Assembly: GCA_051872335.1 (NCBI GenBank)
Contig: JBJEDT010000024.1
Location: forward strand, 13,987-77,986
Source of the DNA: SUG2458 sp051872335
Lineage (GTDB): Bacteria; Bacillota_I; Bacilli_A; RFN20; CAG-826
Length of the DNA: 64,000 nucleotides
Direction of reading: 5' to 3'
Below are positions 51,629 to 60,369 of the stretch, piece by piece (position 1 is the stretch's first letter; each line of letters starts with the position of its first letter). The notes under the pieces are model-generated. The model saw nothing but the letters and a program-made list of their open reading frames with translations. It made no database searches and had not been told where the DNA came from. Made by a program: the position numbers and the translations under genes.

Positions 51629-52634
51629 CGCGCTCCTCCTTTAATTTTTTATATAAATCTTCAATTTTAATTTTCTTTAGTTCATATGTTCCTAGTTGCT
51701 CAACTGAAACAATCCAAATAAAATCTCCAGTCTTTTTCTTATCATGATTTAAATAGTTATCAATATCGGTTAATGTTAAATCATATTTAATTGGAAGATT
51801 ATACTTTTTTAAAACTTTAATAATTTTGGTTCTCACTTCTTTTGATGAAAAATAAAGCATTCCAATACCAACACATTCACCATGTAAAAGTTTATAATTA
51901 CTTGCACTTTCAATAACATGTCCTAAAGTGTGTCCAAAATTCAAAACTCTTCTAAGCCCTTTTTCATCTAAATCTTCTTCAACAATTTTTTGTTTTATTT
52001 GTAATGATTGGAAAATTACTTCATCAATATCATTTTCTAAATTTTTACTTTTTGCAATAACTTCGAATAAGGTTGAAGAACAAGTACATCCCATCTTAAT
52101 TGCTTCGACTAATCCAGAATGTAATTGTCTTTTATCTAATGTTTTTAATGTATTTGGATCAATCAATACACATTTTGGCGTATAAAAAGAACCAATAATA
52201 TTTTTTATACCATCAAAATCAATAGCTGTTTTACCACCTATAGAAGAATCAACTTGAGAAAGTAATGTTGTAGGAATATTATAAAAATCAATTCCGCGCA
52301 TATATGTTGCACTAACAAATCCTCCAAGATCTCCAACAACACCACCACCTATGCTAATTAGGCAATCACTTCTAGTAAATCCTTCATTAATTAGTGTTCT
52401 CATAATTAATTGATAATTATCGAGATTTTTGCTTTGTTCCCCTTGATTAATAACTACTATTGTTGGCATAAGACATTGAGTAGAAACTTTTGAGATATAT
52501 TCATTAGGAACACCATCATCTGTCAAAATTAGCACTTTTCTTTGCAAAGATAAATACTGAGAAGCATTTACTAATAAATCTCTTTGAATAATTACATCAT
52601 AAGAATGTGTTTTACAGTTTATTGATAATTTCAT
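51621..52634 (-). CDS. aroB: 3-dehydroquinate synthase
   Basis: 337 residues. GGGVVGDLGGFVSATYMRGI near 98-117 is the NAD-binding signature; GHTLGHVIES near 240 and the HGECVGIGM segment provide zinc ligands. ATG 52634 has GGTGGGTGAT upstream. It lies 12 bases after pheA. Confidence 0.95.
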   Translation of the reverse strand: MKLSINCKTHSYDVIIQRDLLVNASQYLSLQRKVLILTDDGVPNEYISKVSTQCLMPTIVVINQGEQSKNLDNYQLIMRTLINEGFTRSDCLISIGGGVVGDLGGFVSATYMRGIDFYNIPTTLLSQVDSSIGGKTAIDFDGIKNIIGSFYTPKCVLIDPNTLKTLDKRQLHSGLVEAIKMGCTCSSTLFEVIAKSKNLENDIDEVIFQSLQIKQKIVEEDLDEKGLRRVLNFGHTLGHVIESASNYKLLHGECVGIGMLYFSSKEVRTKIIKVLKKYNLPIKYDLTLTDIDNYLNHDKKKTGDFIWIVSVEQLGTYELKKIKIEDLYKKLKEERDE

Positions 52635-52646
52635 AAAATCACCCAC

Positions 52647-53741
52647 CTAATCTGCATGCTCATAATATGTGCCTACTAATTTTAAACAATCACAGACTGT
52701 CTTTAATTCGTTAAGCATATCCTTACCATCTTGACTATTAATATTTCCTTCTAATTCAACGAAGAAAAAATAATTCCACATTAAAGACTTCATAGGTCTA
52801 CTACGTACATTTCTCATATTAAATCCATGAGCACCAATAATATTTAGTGTTTTAGCTAATGAACCTGCTTCATTTAAGACCGTGAATACTAAAACAAAAT
52901 GTTCTCCCATTCTAGATAAAGCATTTGGTTGTCTTAATACCCGAGAAAAAGCAGCAAATCTTGTTGAGTTATTATGATTTGTTTGAATATGTTCTTTTAA
53001 TATCTTTAAGTTGTATAAAGTTGCAGACTCTTTACTTGCAATTACTCCAATTGTTTCATCATTACTTTCTGATAAAGCCAAAGATGCCATTGCTGTATTT
53101 GGATATTCAATCGTTTTGAAACCTTTTTGTTCAATATATTCACTACATTGTAATAATGCTTGTGGGTGACTCATAACTGTCTTAATTTTATCTTCAGTTG
53201 CACTTTCTTTTCCTAACAAATTATGCTCAATAAATAATTCACATACTTGATTTATATAAAGACTACCTGAAAAAATTAAGTCCATAACAGCACCTACATC
53301 TCCGGCATAACTATTTTCTAATGGCAATACACAAATGTCACACTCTCCTTTTTCAACTGCCTGATATGCACTCGAAAAACTTGGGTAAGAAATATATGTT
53401 CCACTTGTAAACATTTTTTGTGCAGCAATATGAGCAAAAGCACCTTCAACACCACAATAAGCTACTTTAATACCTTCAATAATACGAGATTGATATCTTT
53501 TAGATATATCCATCATTGCTTGTAAATATAAAACATAATATTCTTGGATAATGTTATCATCCATATCATTTTGATGAGATGCTAATATTTCTTTTTCTCT
53601 AAGTGGGTCAAAAATAGGTAAAGCATTTTCTTTTTTAATTTCGGCAATTTCTTTAGCAGTTTTCATTCTTTCTTTAAAAAGTTTTGCCATTTCTTCATCT
53701 ATTTCATTTATTTTTTTCCTTTTTTCATCTAATAATCCCAT
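52647..53741 (-). CDS. pheA: Bifunctional chorismate mutase / prephenate dehydratase
   Basis: 364 residues. An AroQ-type helical chorismate mutase (1-85: KINEIDEEMAKLFKERMKTAKEIAEIK), prephenate dehydratase (about 95-270: VAYCGVEGAFAH, ENSYAGDVGAVMDL, NNSTRFAAF) and an ACT domain (about 285-360: FTVLNEAGSLAKTLNIIGAHGFNMRNVRSRPM) for phenylalanine feedback. ATG 53741 follows AGGAG at 10 bases. Confidence 0.93.
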   Translation of the reverse strand: MGLLDEKRKKINEIDEEMAKLFKERMKTAKEIAEIKKENALPIFDPLREKEILASHQNDMDDNIIQEYYVLYLQAMMDISKRYQSRIIEGIKVAYCGVEGAFAHIAAQKMFTSGTYISYPSFSSAYQAVEKGECDICVLPLENSYAGDVGAVMDLIFSGSLYINQVCELFIEHNLLGKESATEDKIKTVMSHPQALLQCSEYIEQKGFKTIEYPNTAMASLALSESNDETIGVIASKESATLYNLKILKEHIQTNHNNSTRFAAFSRVLRQPNALSRMGEHFVLVFTVLNEAGSLAKTLNIIGAHGFNMRNVRSRPMKSLMWNYFFFVELEGNINSQDGKDMLNELKTVCDCLKLVGTYYEHAD

Positions 53742-53742
53742 A

Positions 53743-54939
53743 CTAACAACACTCCTCATAATACTGTTTCAATTTTATAAAAGCTTCTTCAGAGCTAGCA
53801 ATCATTTCACTTGAAACACAATAAGATATTCTTACATAACCTTCCATTCCAAATGAATCACTAGGTACCATAAATAAATTAAATTCTGTAGCTTTTTTAC
53901 AAAAAGCAATAGCATCTTTATCTAAAGACTTAACAAATAGATAAAAAGCACCTTCTGGTTTTGCTGCTATACTATAACCAGCATTTGATAAAATATCAAT
54001 TAATAAATCACGATTTTTAATATAAATTGAGAAATCAGATGTTACATTAAAAACAGTTGGTAATAAATATTGAAAAATCGAAGGAGCACATATACAGCCA
54101 ATAGATCTTCCTGCTCCCTTAACTGCAGCAAAAACTAGTTCTTTATCTTGGCATTTATTCGAAACAAGAAGATAACCAATTCGTTCGCCTGGCAATGATA
54201 AAGATTTACTATATGAATAAGCAACAAGTGAATTACTATAGTAATTAGTAATGAAAGGATATTTAGTGTTCGAGTAAATTAGTTCTCGATATGGTTCATC
54301 AGATAAAAGATAAATAACTTGATTAAATTGTTTTTGCTTTTTTTCCAACACTGTACACAAATCAATAATAAATTTTTCACTATATACAACCCCTGTAGGA
54401 TTATTAGGAGAATTTATAATAATCATTTTTGTATTTTTTGTTATTTTTTCTTCTAAAACTTCTAAGTTAGGAATGAATCCATCATTTTCGTTTGTTTGCA
54501 CTGCCTTTACAATGCCTCCTACTGCATTAATAAAAACTGTATATTCAGGAAAATATGGAGCAAAAATAATGACTTCATCTCCACGATTAATTAATGCATG
54601 TAATGCAACACTTAAAGAAGTAGAAGCACCATTTGTTAAATACAATAAATCTTTATTTTCGTTGCATCCATAAACTTCATTAATGTTTTCAATGAGTTTT
54701 TCACGGACAAATGCATTTCCTACATTTTCAGTATAATCATGTAAATATGAATCACTATATTCGTCAATAAGTTTTTTTAGATTATCATTAACTATTTTAG
54801 GTGCTTTGACATTAGGATTTCCAATAGTAAAATCATAAACAAGGTGACTACCTATATCTTTTTTTCTTTTATTTGCACAAGCAGATAATTCACGTATAAC
54901 AGAACTTTCAAGTCCTAATTTAATCATTTCTTTATTCAT
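53743..54939 (-). CDS. Class I aminotransferase (aromatic amino acid pathway)
   Basis: 398 residues, PLP-dependent fold type I. NSPNNPTGVVYS near 160-171, SDEPYRELIY and the Schiff-base Lys in YSYSKSLSLPGERIGYL are clear. As first gene of the aromatic operon it probably transaminates phenylpyruvate and 4-hydroxyphenylpyruvate to Phe and Tyr. ATG 54939 has AAGGTGAT upstream. No T-box or leader peptide is visible in the 170 bases before it. Confidence 0.9.
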   Translation of the reverse strand: MNKEMIKLGLESSVIRELSACANKRKKDIGSHLVYDFTIGNPNVKAPKIVNDNLKKLIDEYSDSYLHDYTENVGNAFVREKLIENINEVYGCNENKDLLYLTNGASTSLSVALHALINRGDEVIIFAPYFPEYTVFINAVGGIVKAVQTNENDGFIPNLEVLEEKITKNTKMIIINSPNNPTGVVYSEKFIIDLCTVLEKKQKQFNQVIYLLSDEPYRELIYSNTKYPFITNYYSNSLVAYSYSKSLSLPGERIGYLLVSNKCQDKELVFAAVKGAGRSIGCICAPSIFQYLLPTVFNVTSDFSIYIKNRDLLIDILSNAGYSIAAKPEGAFYLFVKSLDKDAIAFCKKATEFNLFMVPSDSFGMEGYVRISYCVSSEMIASSEEAFIKLKQYYEECC

Positions 54940-55047
54940 CAATATCACCTTATTTCATTAGATAAATTATTTATAATAATTTACTATAAATACTTTACTT
55001 TGTAAAGCAATGAAACAGCACTTACAAAATAAATTGCGTAAATAAAA

Positions 55048-55071
55048 AGTCTAAATATAATTATTTAGACC
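55048..55071 (-). terminator. Terminator of the TIR-methyltransferase gene
   Basis: Stem GTCTAAATA (55049-55057) / TATTTAGAC (55062-55070), followed on the minus strand by TTTTTATTT. Confidence 0.8.
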
Positions 55072-55115
55072 ATTTAGTTTTAAAAAATAATTATTATCTT
55101 CATTTCTTAATATGT

Positions 55116-56471
55116 TTATTTTTTTTGAGCTACACCAACAAAATCAATTTCAGAATACCAAAATGATTCCTCAGAAAATTTATTCTCTAATTCACTTAAT
55201 AAATACTCCATATCTTCTAATTTTTTTTGATTAGCAGCATTATATGGATCTTTTTCACATATCGATTTTATATAATTTTTACGATATGAAAATCTTTCAA
55301 TAAAAATTTCATTACGCTCATCTAAATCCATACCAGATACTTCTTTGACCCAGTTAATCATCTTAACATTTTTATATCCGGAAGAAACTAATTGAGAATA
55401 TATTTTTCTTCCATTTAATCTATCTGATATACCATCACATGAAAGATGTAAATCAACTACTTTTTTAATTAAGCCATCATCATTATATGTAACAATCGAC
55501 CCATCATCAGAACCTCTGATAATGATATAACCATCATCAGCTAAAATCTTTCTAACATTCCTTAATAATTTGTTTGGATTTTTCAAATGATGAATAACTA
55601 ATGAAGCAAAAATAATATCAAATTTTTCAATATTTTCTTTTTGCATAATTTCATAAAAATTATCAACTATCTCTTCATCTTCTAAATCTAAAACATAATA
55701 AGAAGCTCCATTGAACATAGAGTTTTCTTTTGCATACTCAATTAACGTTTCTCCACGATCAACACCTACAACTTTAGCATTTGGAATTTTAGAAAAACGA
55801 TCTTTAGTAACAAAACCATAAGCACATCCCATATCTAAGATAGAAAGTTGTTCTTTTTGTGGCATATGATCTAGTACATATTTAATTGCATTTTGATCGG
55901 GTTCTCTGGTATTAATTGCTTGTATTCTTAATCTTTTTAATTCACTTTTATTTTCAGCTTTGTATGATGAAAGATGTTTTCCAGTAATAAGAGAAATTTC
56001 TTCTTTATGAAAATCAAATGATTCTTTTTTGTCTTCTGTTCTTAAAAACTTCTTTACAAAATCAACGACTTCTCCATTAGAAGAAACTCCAATTTGAAAA
56101 GTTTGATAATTTCTTAAACTTCTAGGAACATCTAATCCAGTGATATTTTTTAAAAAAGGAACAATGCATGCTTTAACTTTTCTTCCAGATAAAATATCGT
56201 TATGGAAACTTTCTCTTTCATATGAAACCCATTGAGATTCAAGAAATTCTTTTTTTGTAGCAACACAAACTAAAACACTCGAATTTTCTAGTGCTTCCTC
56301 TATTGCGTTTTTATAAGCTGCAGCTCCTAATTCATTAAGAACTTTATTACTATAAAAAACATTTAATCCTTGTTCTTTAAACAATTCATAAAGTCGTTCA
56401 GCAACAAAACTATCCTCAGTTCTATTACCATTTTCATCTAAATTTTTAAAAGATATAAAAACATCATACAT
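55116..56471 (-). CDS. TIR domain - SAM-dependent methyltransferase fusion
   Basis: 451 residues. Residues 2-145 form a TIR domain: YDVFISFKN at 2-10, VAERLYELFKEQGLNVFYSN, and the helix SQWVSYERESF, whose Glu85 aligns with the catalytic Glu of NAD-cleaving TIRs (W-V-x-x-E). Residues about 180-450 are a class I methyltransferase: ILDMGCAYGFVT at 211-222, VVGVDRG, FDIIFASLVIHHL and DGYIIIRGSDDG. Bacterial TIRs make or use NAD-derived signals in phage defence; the methyltransferase target is unknown. Ribosome site AGGTGAT; possible own promoter TTGTAA-15-TATAAT on the minus strand (56516-56490). Last gene of the WYL cluster. Confidence 0.85.
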   Translation of the reverse strand: MYDVFISFKNLDENGNRTEDSFVAERLYELFKEQGLNVFYSNKVLNELGAAAYKNAIEEALENSSVLVCVATKKEFLESQWVSYERESFHNDILSGRKVKACIVPFLKNITGLDVPRSLRNYQTFQIGVSSNGEVVDFVKKFLRTEDKKESFDFHKEEISLITGKHLSSYKAENKSELKRLRIQAINTREPDQNAIKYVLDHMPQKEQLSILDMGCAYGFVTKDRFSKIPNAKVVGVDRGETLIEYAKENSMFNGASYYVLDLEDEEIVDNFYEIMQKENIEKFDIIFASLVIHHLKNPNKLLRNVRKILADDGYIIIRGSDDGSIVTYNDDGLIKKVVDLHLSCDGISDRLNGRKIYSQLVSSGYKNVKMINWVKEVSGMDLDERNEIFIERFSYRKNYIKSICEKDPYNAANQKKLEDMEYLLSELENKFSEESFWYSEIDFVGVAQKK

Positions 56472-56525
56472 ATTTAATCACCTATAAAAATTATAACATA
56501 TGATTTAGCATTACAAAATTACATT

Positions 56526-57050
56526 TTAAGAAAGAATATTATTAAATATTAATTCTATTTGTTCTGCATATTTCTTATATTCATTTTCATTATCATGACA
56601 ATTTGGAATATGAATAAAAATAGCCTTATCTAAATGATGTTCAAGTAAATGAAAGTATAAATTATTACATACAAACTTTCCTGCATCATATGAAAATTTA
56701 ACTAAATTATGACATTTTTCAATTGCTACTCCAGTTTTTAAAATTTTAGGTAATAATTCATTTATCACTTCATTTTGTTTTAAAACTCCACAATTATCTT
56801 TTAAACTACAAGAAGAAATATTATGTGCTTCGACTTCTAAAGTTAATTCATCTCTACTTCTAGCTTCTCCTAGAGCAATAATTAAATCATAATCTTTTAA
56901 ATTTATTTTATTTTTTATTTCTACATAGCAATTATCATAAACAACATCAACTACTAATTTATCAACATTGTTTATGTACTTTAAAACTTCCATCGAATAA
57001 TTTATTGTTTGATTATTAAATGGTCTAAATGCTGTAACTAAAACTCTCAT
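56526..57050 (-). CDS. Pyroglutamyl-peptidase I-like protein
   Basis: 174 residues, shorter than Pcp (about 215). N-terminus MRVLVTAFRPFNNQTINYS matches family C15. Catalytic residues appear kept: Glu in DELTLEVEAHN, Cys in SYDAGKFVCNNLYFHLL and His in FIHIPNC. Pcp removes N-terminal pyroglutamate from peptides. ATG 57050 has GAGGTG upstream. It lies 17 bases after the AAA ATPase gene, so it belongs to the same transcript, an odd partner set for a peptidase. Confidence 0.8.
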   Translation of the reverse strand: MRVLVTAFRPFNNQTINYSMEVLKYINNVDKLVVDVVYDNCYVEIKNKINLKDYDLIIALGEARSRDELTLEVEAHNISSCSLKDNCGVLKQNEVINELLPKILKTGVAIEKCHNLVKFSYDAGKFVCNNLYFHLLEHHLDKAIFIHIPNCHDNENEYKKYAEQIELIFNNILS

Positions 57051-57067
57051 AGATAACACCTCTAAAA

Positions 57068-57925
57068 CTATTCAAATAAATCTTTATTTTTTTTGAAAAA
57101 ATCGTAATAGACTTTCATATTGTCGAGTTCGTTCCAATTCTTTGTACAACATGGAACACTATCTAAATCATAAATTGTTACGTTTTTCATACTTAATAAA
57201 AATGGTGAGTGTGTGGATATAAAAAACTGGCAATTATAAAAACGTGCTGAATCTTCAATAAATTGTTTTAATTTTAATTGATTTACTGCTGATAAACTAT
57301 TTTCTGGTTCATCTAACAAATAAATAGCATTTTCCGTTATTTCTTCTTCCCAAAAACTTAAAGCAGTTTCTCCATTTGATTGACTGATAATATTATTTTT
57401 TCCAATTCTTTTTCTTACAAATTTAGATAAAGTATATCTATTTTTATCAATTCTTTTTAATAAATCATCATAACTTTCATTAAAATCAAAATCTGACTTT
57501 TTAAAATATTCTTCTATTAATTTTTCACGTTCTAAATTAACTTTTGAATTTATTTCATTAACCGACAAAATATAGTTAAAAACATCATCTGAAGTAATGA
57601 TTTTTACTTCACGTAAATCAAAATTATTATAATTGAATTCACTTTGACATGAATTAACATAATTATTAAAAAAATCATTTGTTTCAATTGAGTGTTTTCT
57701 TTTTGCTTTAATACTACTAGCAATAACATTTAAAAGTGTTGATTTGCCACTTCCATTTCCACCATAAAAAATAGTTATTTCACGATCAAAATCAAACATA
57801 GTTATTTCTTTTTGTGGAAAAATCTTCAATGGGTATACATTATTAAAAATCATTCTTTTTTCCGATAATATTAATTCATATTCTTTTTCATCACTTGGTA
57901 TCTGAAACTTTTTTAAATATATCAT
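57068..57925 (-). CDS. AAA/ABC-type ATPase (COG3910-like)
   Basis: 285 residues. Walker A YGGNGSGKSTLL at 54-65, ABC-like signature SQSNGETALSF, Walker B AIYLLDEPENSLS and the switch FISTHSPFLLS. This is the compact single-domain SMC/OLD-type ATPase that occurs alone or in defence loci. ATG 57925 has AAAGGTGG upstream. It lies between the WYL regulator and Pcp-like genes on one strand. Confidence 0.87.
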   Translation of the reverse strand: MIYLKKFQIPSDEKEYELILSEKRMIFNNVYPLKIFPQKEITMFDFDREITIFYGGNGSGKSTLLNVIASSIKAKRKHSIETNDFFNNYVNSCQSEFNYNNFDLREVKIITSDDVFNYILSVNEINSKVNLEREKLIEEYFKKSDFDFNESYDDLLKRIDKNRYTLSKFVRKRIGKNNIISQSNGETALSFWEEEITENAIYLLDEPENSLSAVNQLKLKQFIEDSARFYNCQFFISTHSPFLLSMKNVTIYDLDSVPCCTKNWNELDNMKVYYDFFKKNKDLFE

Positions 57926-57960
57926 AAATATTCCACCTTTCTTTTTTTATACTACTTAAT

Positions 57961-58959
57961 TTACTTATTAAAATTATTAAAATAATTAAAATAGCCTTTT
58001 TTATGGAAATTAATCATTTGATTTCTTAAATAAATTGGTTCTAAAATAATGGCATCATTTCCAAATCTTGAAAAATAAACAAATAATTCTTCTACAGAAC
58101 AATTAAATGTATAAACATTTCCTTCTATAGTTTCTGGAATTGGCCTATTTAAATAAAATTTCTTATAAATTTTTATTCCTTTTTTTGTTAATAAAATTTT
58201 TGTAATAGCATTTCTTCTTTCAATATTTCTAGGGCCATATTCAAGCATTTCATCAAATTTCAAAATTTCATCCTCAGTTAATGAGAATCTATTTTTTGTT
58301 TTTATAATTTTTGCACATTTATATAAATGTAGTGAAAAAAATCTAATTGAATTATCTTTCTGTCTTACTCCTGTTATTAAATAATTGTATAACTCATCAT
58401 TTGTTCTTACTACAGCATAAGGAATTATTTCAGCTTTATTTCTACCATTTGTAAAAAGCAAAGTCTTTTTATTGTCAATAGCTGATTCAATTATTTTTAA
58501 TTGATCATGAAAAATAATTCTTTCTCTTTCATCTTGTGGTAATTTAGCATACTTATTGAATAAGTTTCGATAATAATTACTAATTGTACTATTTCTTAAT
58601 TCATTATTTTCAATTTCTTCATACATTGATAATAAAGCTTGTTGCGGTCTAAAAGAAATATAGTACCCATGACTTCTATTTGTTTTATCTTCATTATTCA
58701 AATTATAAATATCTTCAATATCATTTAATATCTCATTAACCACTGTTGTATCTTTAATTTTATCTTTCAAGATATCATTAATATTATTTCTCAATGATTC
58801 AGATTCTTTTTTGATAATACGATACATTTCCTTACAAACAATGTTATAAAATAAATTTTTATTAGGTTCATTATCTTTCATTTCAAAATTAAATGATTCC
58901 ATATCGTGTTGTAATAAATTAAAAGTATTATAGCTTAAATTAACTTTTATTTTTTCCAT
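57961..58959 (-). CDS. WYL-domain transcriptional regulator
   Basis: 332 residues. The N-terminal 30 residues (KIKVNLSYNTFNLLQHDMESF) look like a ribbon-type DNA-binding start, followed by a helical middle. The WYL domain lies near 165-225 (IIPYAVVRTNDELYNYLITGVRQ) and a WCX-like C-terminal part near 280-325 (VEELFVYFSRFGNDAIIL). WYL proteins bind nucleic acid or nucleotide ligands and control defence and repair operons (BrxR, CapW). It is divergent from rtcB and heads the AAA - Pcp - TIR gene row. Confidence 0.82.
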   Translation of the reverse strand: MEKIKVNLSYNTFNLLQHDMESFNFEMKDNEPNKNLFYNIVCKEMYRIIKKESESLRNNINDILKDKIKDTTVVNEILNDIEDIYNLNNEDKTNRSHGYYISFRPQQALLSMYEEIENNELRNSTISNYYRNLFNKYAKLPQDERERIIFHDQLKIIESAIDNKKTLLFTNGRNKAEIIPYAVVRTNDELYNYLITGVRQKDNSIRFFSLHLYKCAKIIKTKNRFSLTEDEILKFDEMLEYGPRNIERRNAITKILLTKKGIKIYKKFYLNRPIPETIEGNVYTFNCSVEELFVYFSRFGNDAIILEPIYLRNQMINFHKKGYFNYFNNFNK

Positions 58960-58979
58960 AATAAAATCACCTAACTACA

Positions 58980-59039
58980 TTGTTCACTAAATGTGTTCAA
59001 AATTCAAGTATATTTTTTCTATATTTTAATTGTGAACAA
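58980..59039. promoter_or_regulatory. Repeated TGTTCA/TGAACA half-sites between WYL gene and rtcB
   Basis: TTGTTCAC (58980-58987), TGTGTTCAA (58992-59000) and TTGTGAACAA (59030-59039). The first and last are exact inverted partners (TTGTTCAC / GTGAACAA). They lie in the 152-base divergent region and are candidate binding sites of the WYL regulator for both directions. Confidence 0.5.
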
Positions 59040-59111
59040 AAAATTTTATATAAGTGCACATTTATATCAAATTACTACCATATTAAAATAAAGTTGAAAG
59101 AGGTGATAGGT

Positions 59112-60323
59112 ATGTTAATTACTGGAAAATATGGTAGTGCAAAAGTATTTGCAACAGTTGTAGATGAAGAGACCGAAAATCAAATTAAAACTTTAATGGA
59201 TCAAGAATTTATTAAAGATGTTAATGTTTCAATTATGGCAGATTGTCACGCTGGAAAAGGATGTGTTATAGGTACAACAATGAAAATCAATGATTGTTGT
59301 GTACCATCACTAGTTGGTGTTGATATAGGTTGTGGTATGTTAACCATTAAATTAGGTAAAATTAAAATCGATTTAATTAAACTTGATCGATTCATTAGAA
59401 AAAAAATACCTTCTGGCTTTGAGATAAGAAAAGAACCAATTCAAGGAAATATTGATATTACTCGCTTATATTGTTACAGAAAGCTAGAAAACCATAATCG
59501 TTTACATTGCTCTCTTGGTACATTAGGTGGTGGAAATCACTTTATTGAAATTGATAAAGATGATGAGGAAAATTTATACTTGATTATTCATACTGGAAGT
59601 AGAAACTTAGGAAAACAAGTATGTGAGTACTATATGGATGTAGCTTATAAAGATAGAGAATTACAATATCAAAAAAAAGCTATAAATACAATTCAGCAAT
59701 TTAAAGATCAACATAAAGAGCAAGAAATTGAAAATTTCTTAAACGAATTAAGAAAAGAATTTTCATTATTAGATAAATCACTTATTCCTTTATATGATGA
59801 ATCTTTTGTAGCATATTTACACGATATGGAAATTTGCCAAAATTTTGCTACTTTAAATCGTGAAATAATTGCTAGTGAAATAATGAATTTCTTAGGTTTC
59901 AAATTATCAGATTTTGAATATTTCCATACAACACATAATTATATCAATATGGATGATCTAATCTTAAGAAAAGGAGCAATTTCAGCATACGAAAACGAAA
60001 CTGTATTAATACCAATTAATATGAGAGATGGCTCAATCTTAGCCAAAGGTAAATCTAATAAAGATTATAATTTTTCAGCTCCTCATGGAGCAGGAAGAAT
60101 TTTATCTAGAGCTGAAGCAAATAAAACAATTACTTTAGAAGACTTTAAAAAGTCTATGCAGGGAATTTATTCAACATCTGTTCAAATTGATACTATTGAT
60201 GAATCTCCATTTGCTTATAAATCAATAGATGATATCTTACCAAATATTCTTGATACTGTTGAAGTAATTAAAATTTTAAAACCAATCTACAACTACAAAG
60301 CTACTAATAAAAGAAGTAGGTAA
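59112..60323 (+). CDS. rtcB: RtcB family RNA ligase
   Basis: 403 residues. GTP- and Mn-dependent ligase joining 2',3'-cyclic phosphate and 5'-OH RNA ends. Metal motifs: ADCHAGKG at 43-50, VGVDIGCGM at 68-76, LGGGNHFIEI and HTGSRNLG; APHGAGRILSR carries the guanylated His. ATG 59112 follows AGAGGTGATAGG; an upstream in-frame ATG at 58980 would run through the regulatory region. It is divergent from the WYL gene rather than an RtcR-type activator, and no rtcA is present. Confidence 0.93.
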   Translation: MLITGKYGSAKVFATVVDEETENQIKTLMDQEFIKDVNVSIMADCHAGKGCVIGTTMKINDCCVPSLVGVDIGCGMLTIKLGKIKIDLIKLDRFIRKKIPSGFEIRKEPIQGNIDITRLYCYRKLENHNRLHCSLGTLGGGNHFIEIDKDDEENLYLIIHTGSRNLGKQVCEYYMDVAYKDRELQYQKKAINTIQQFKDQHKEQEIENFLNELRKEFSLLDKSLIPLYDESFVAYLHDMEICQNFATLNREIIASEIMNFLGFKLSDFEYFHTTHNYINMDDLILRKGAISAYENETVLIPINMRDGSILAKGKSNKDYNFSAPHGAGRILSRAEANKTITLEDFKKSMQGIYSTSVQIDTIDESPFAYKSIDDILPNILDTVEVIKILKPIYNYKATNKRSR

Positions 60324-60324
60324 C

Positions 60325-60352
60325 AAAAACTCCTGAACATTCAGGAGTTTTT
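60325..60352. terminator. Terminator of rtcB
   Basis: Stem AAAAACTCCTGA (60325-60336) / TCAGGAGTTTTT (60341-60352), symmetrical, so it works in both directions. Confidence 0.88.
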
Positions 60353-60369
60353 CACGTTGATAATCAAAA

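Noticed and set aside
54940..55047. Leader peptide or T-box for the aromatic operon
   Set aside because: No short Phe/Tyr-rich frame with a ribosome site and no T-box motif; the only hairpin nearby is the terminator of the opposite-end TIR gene.
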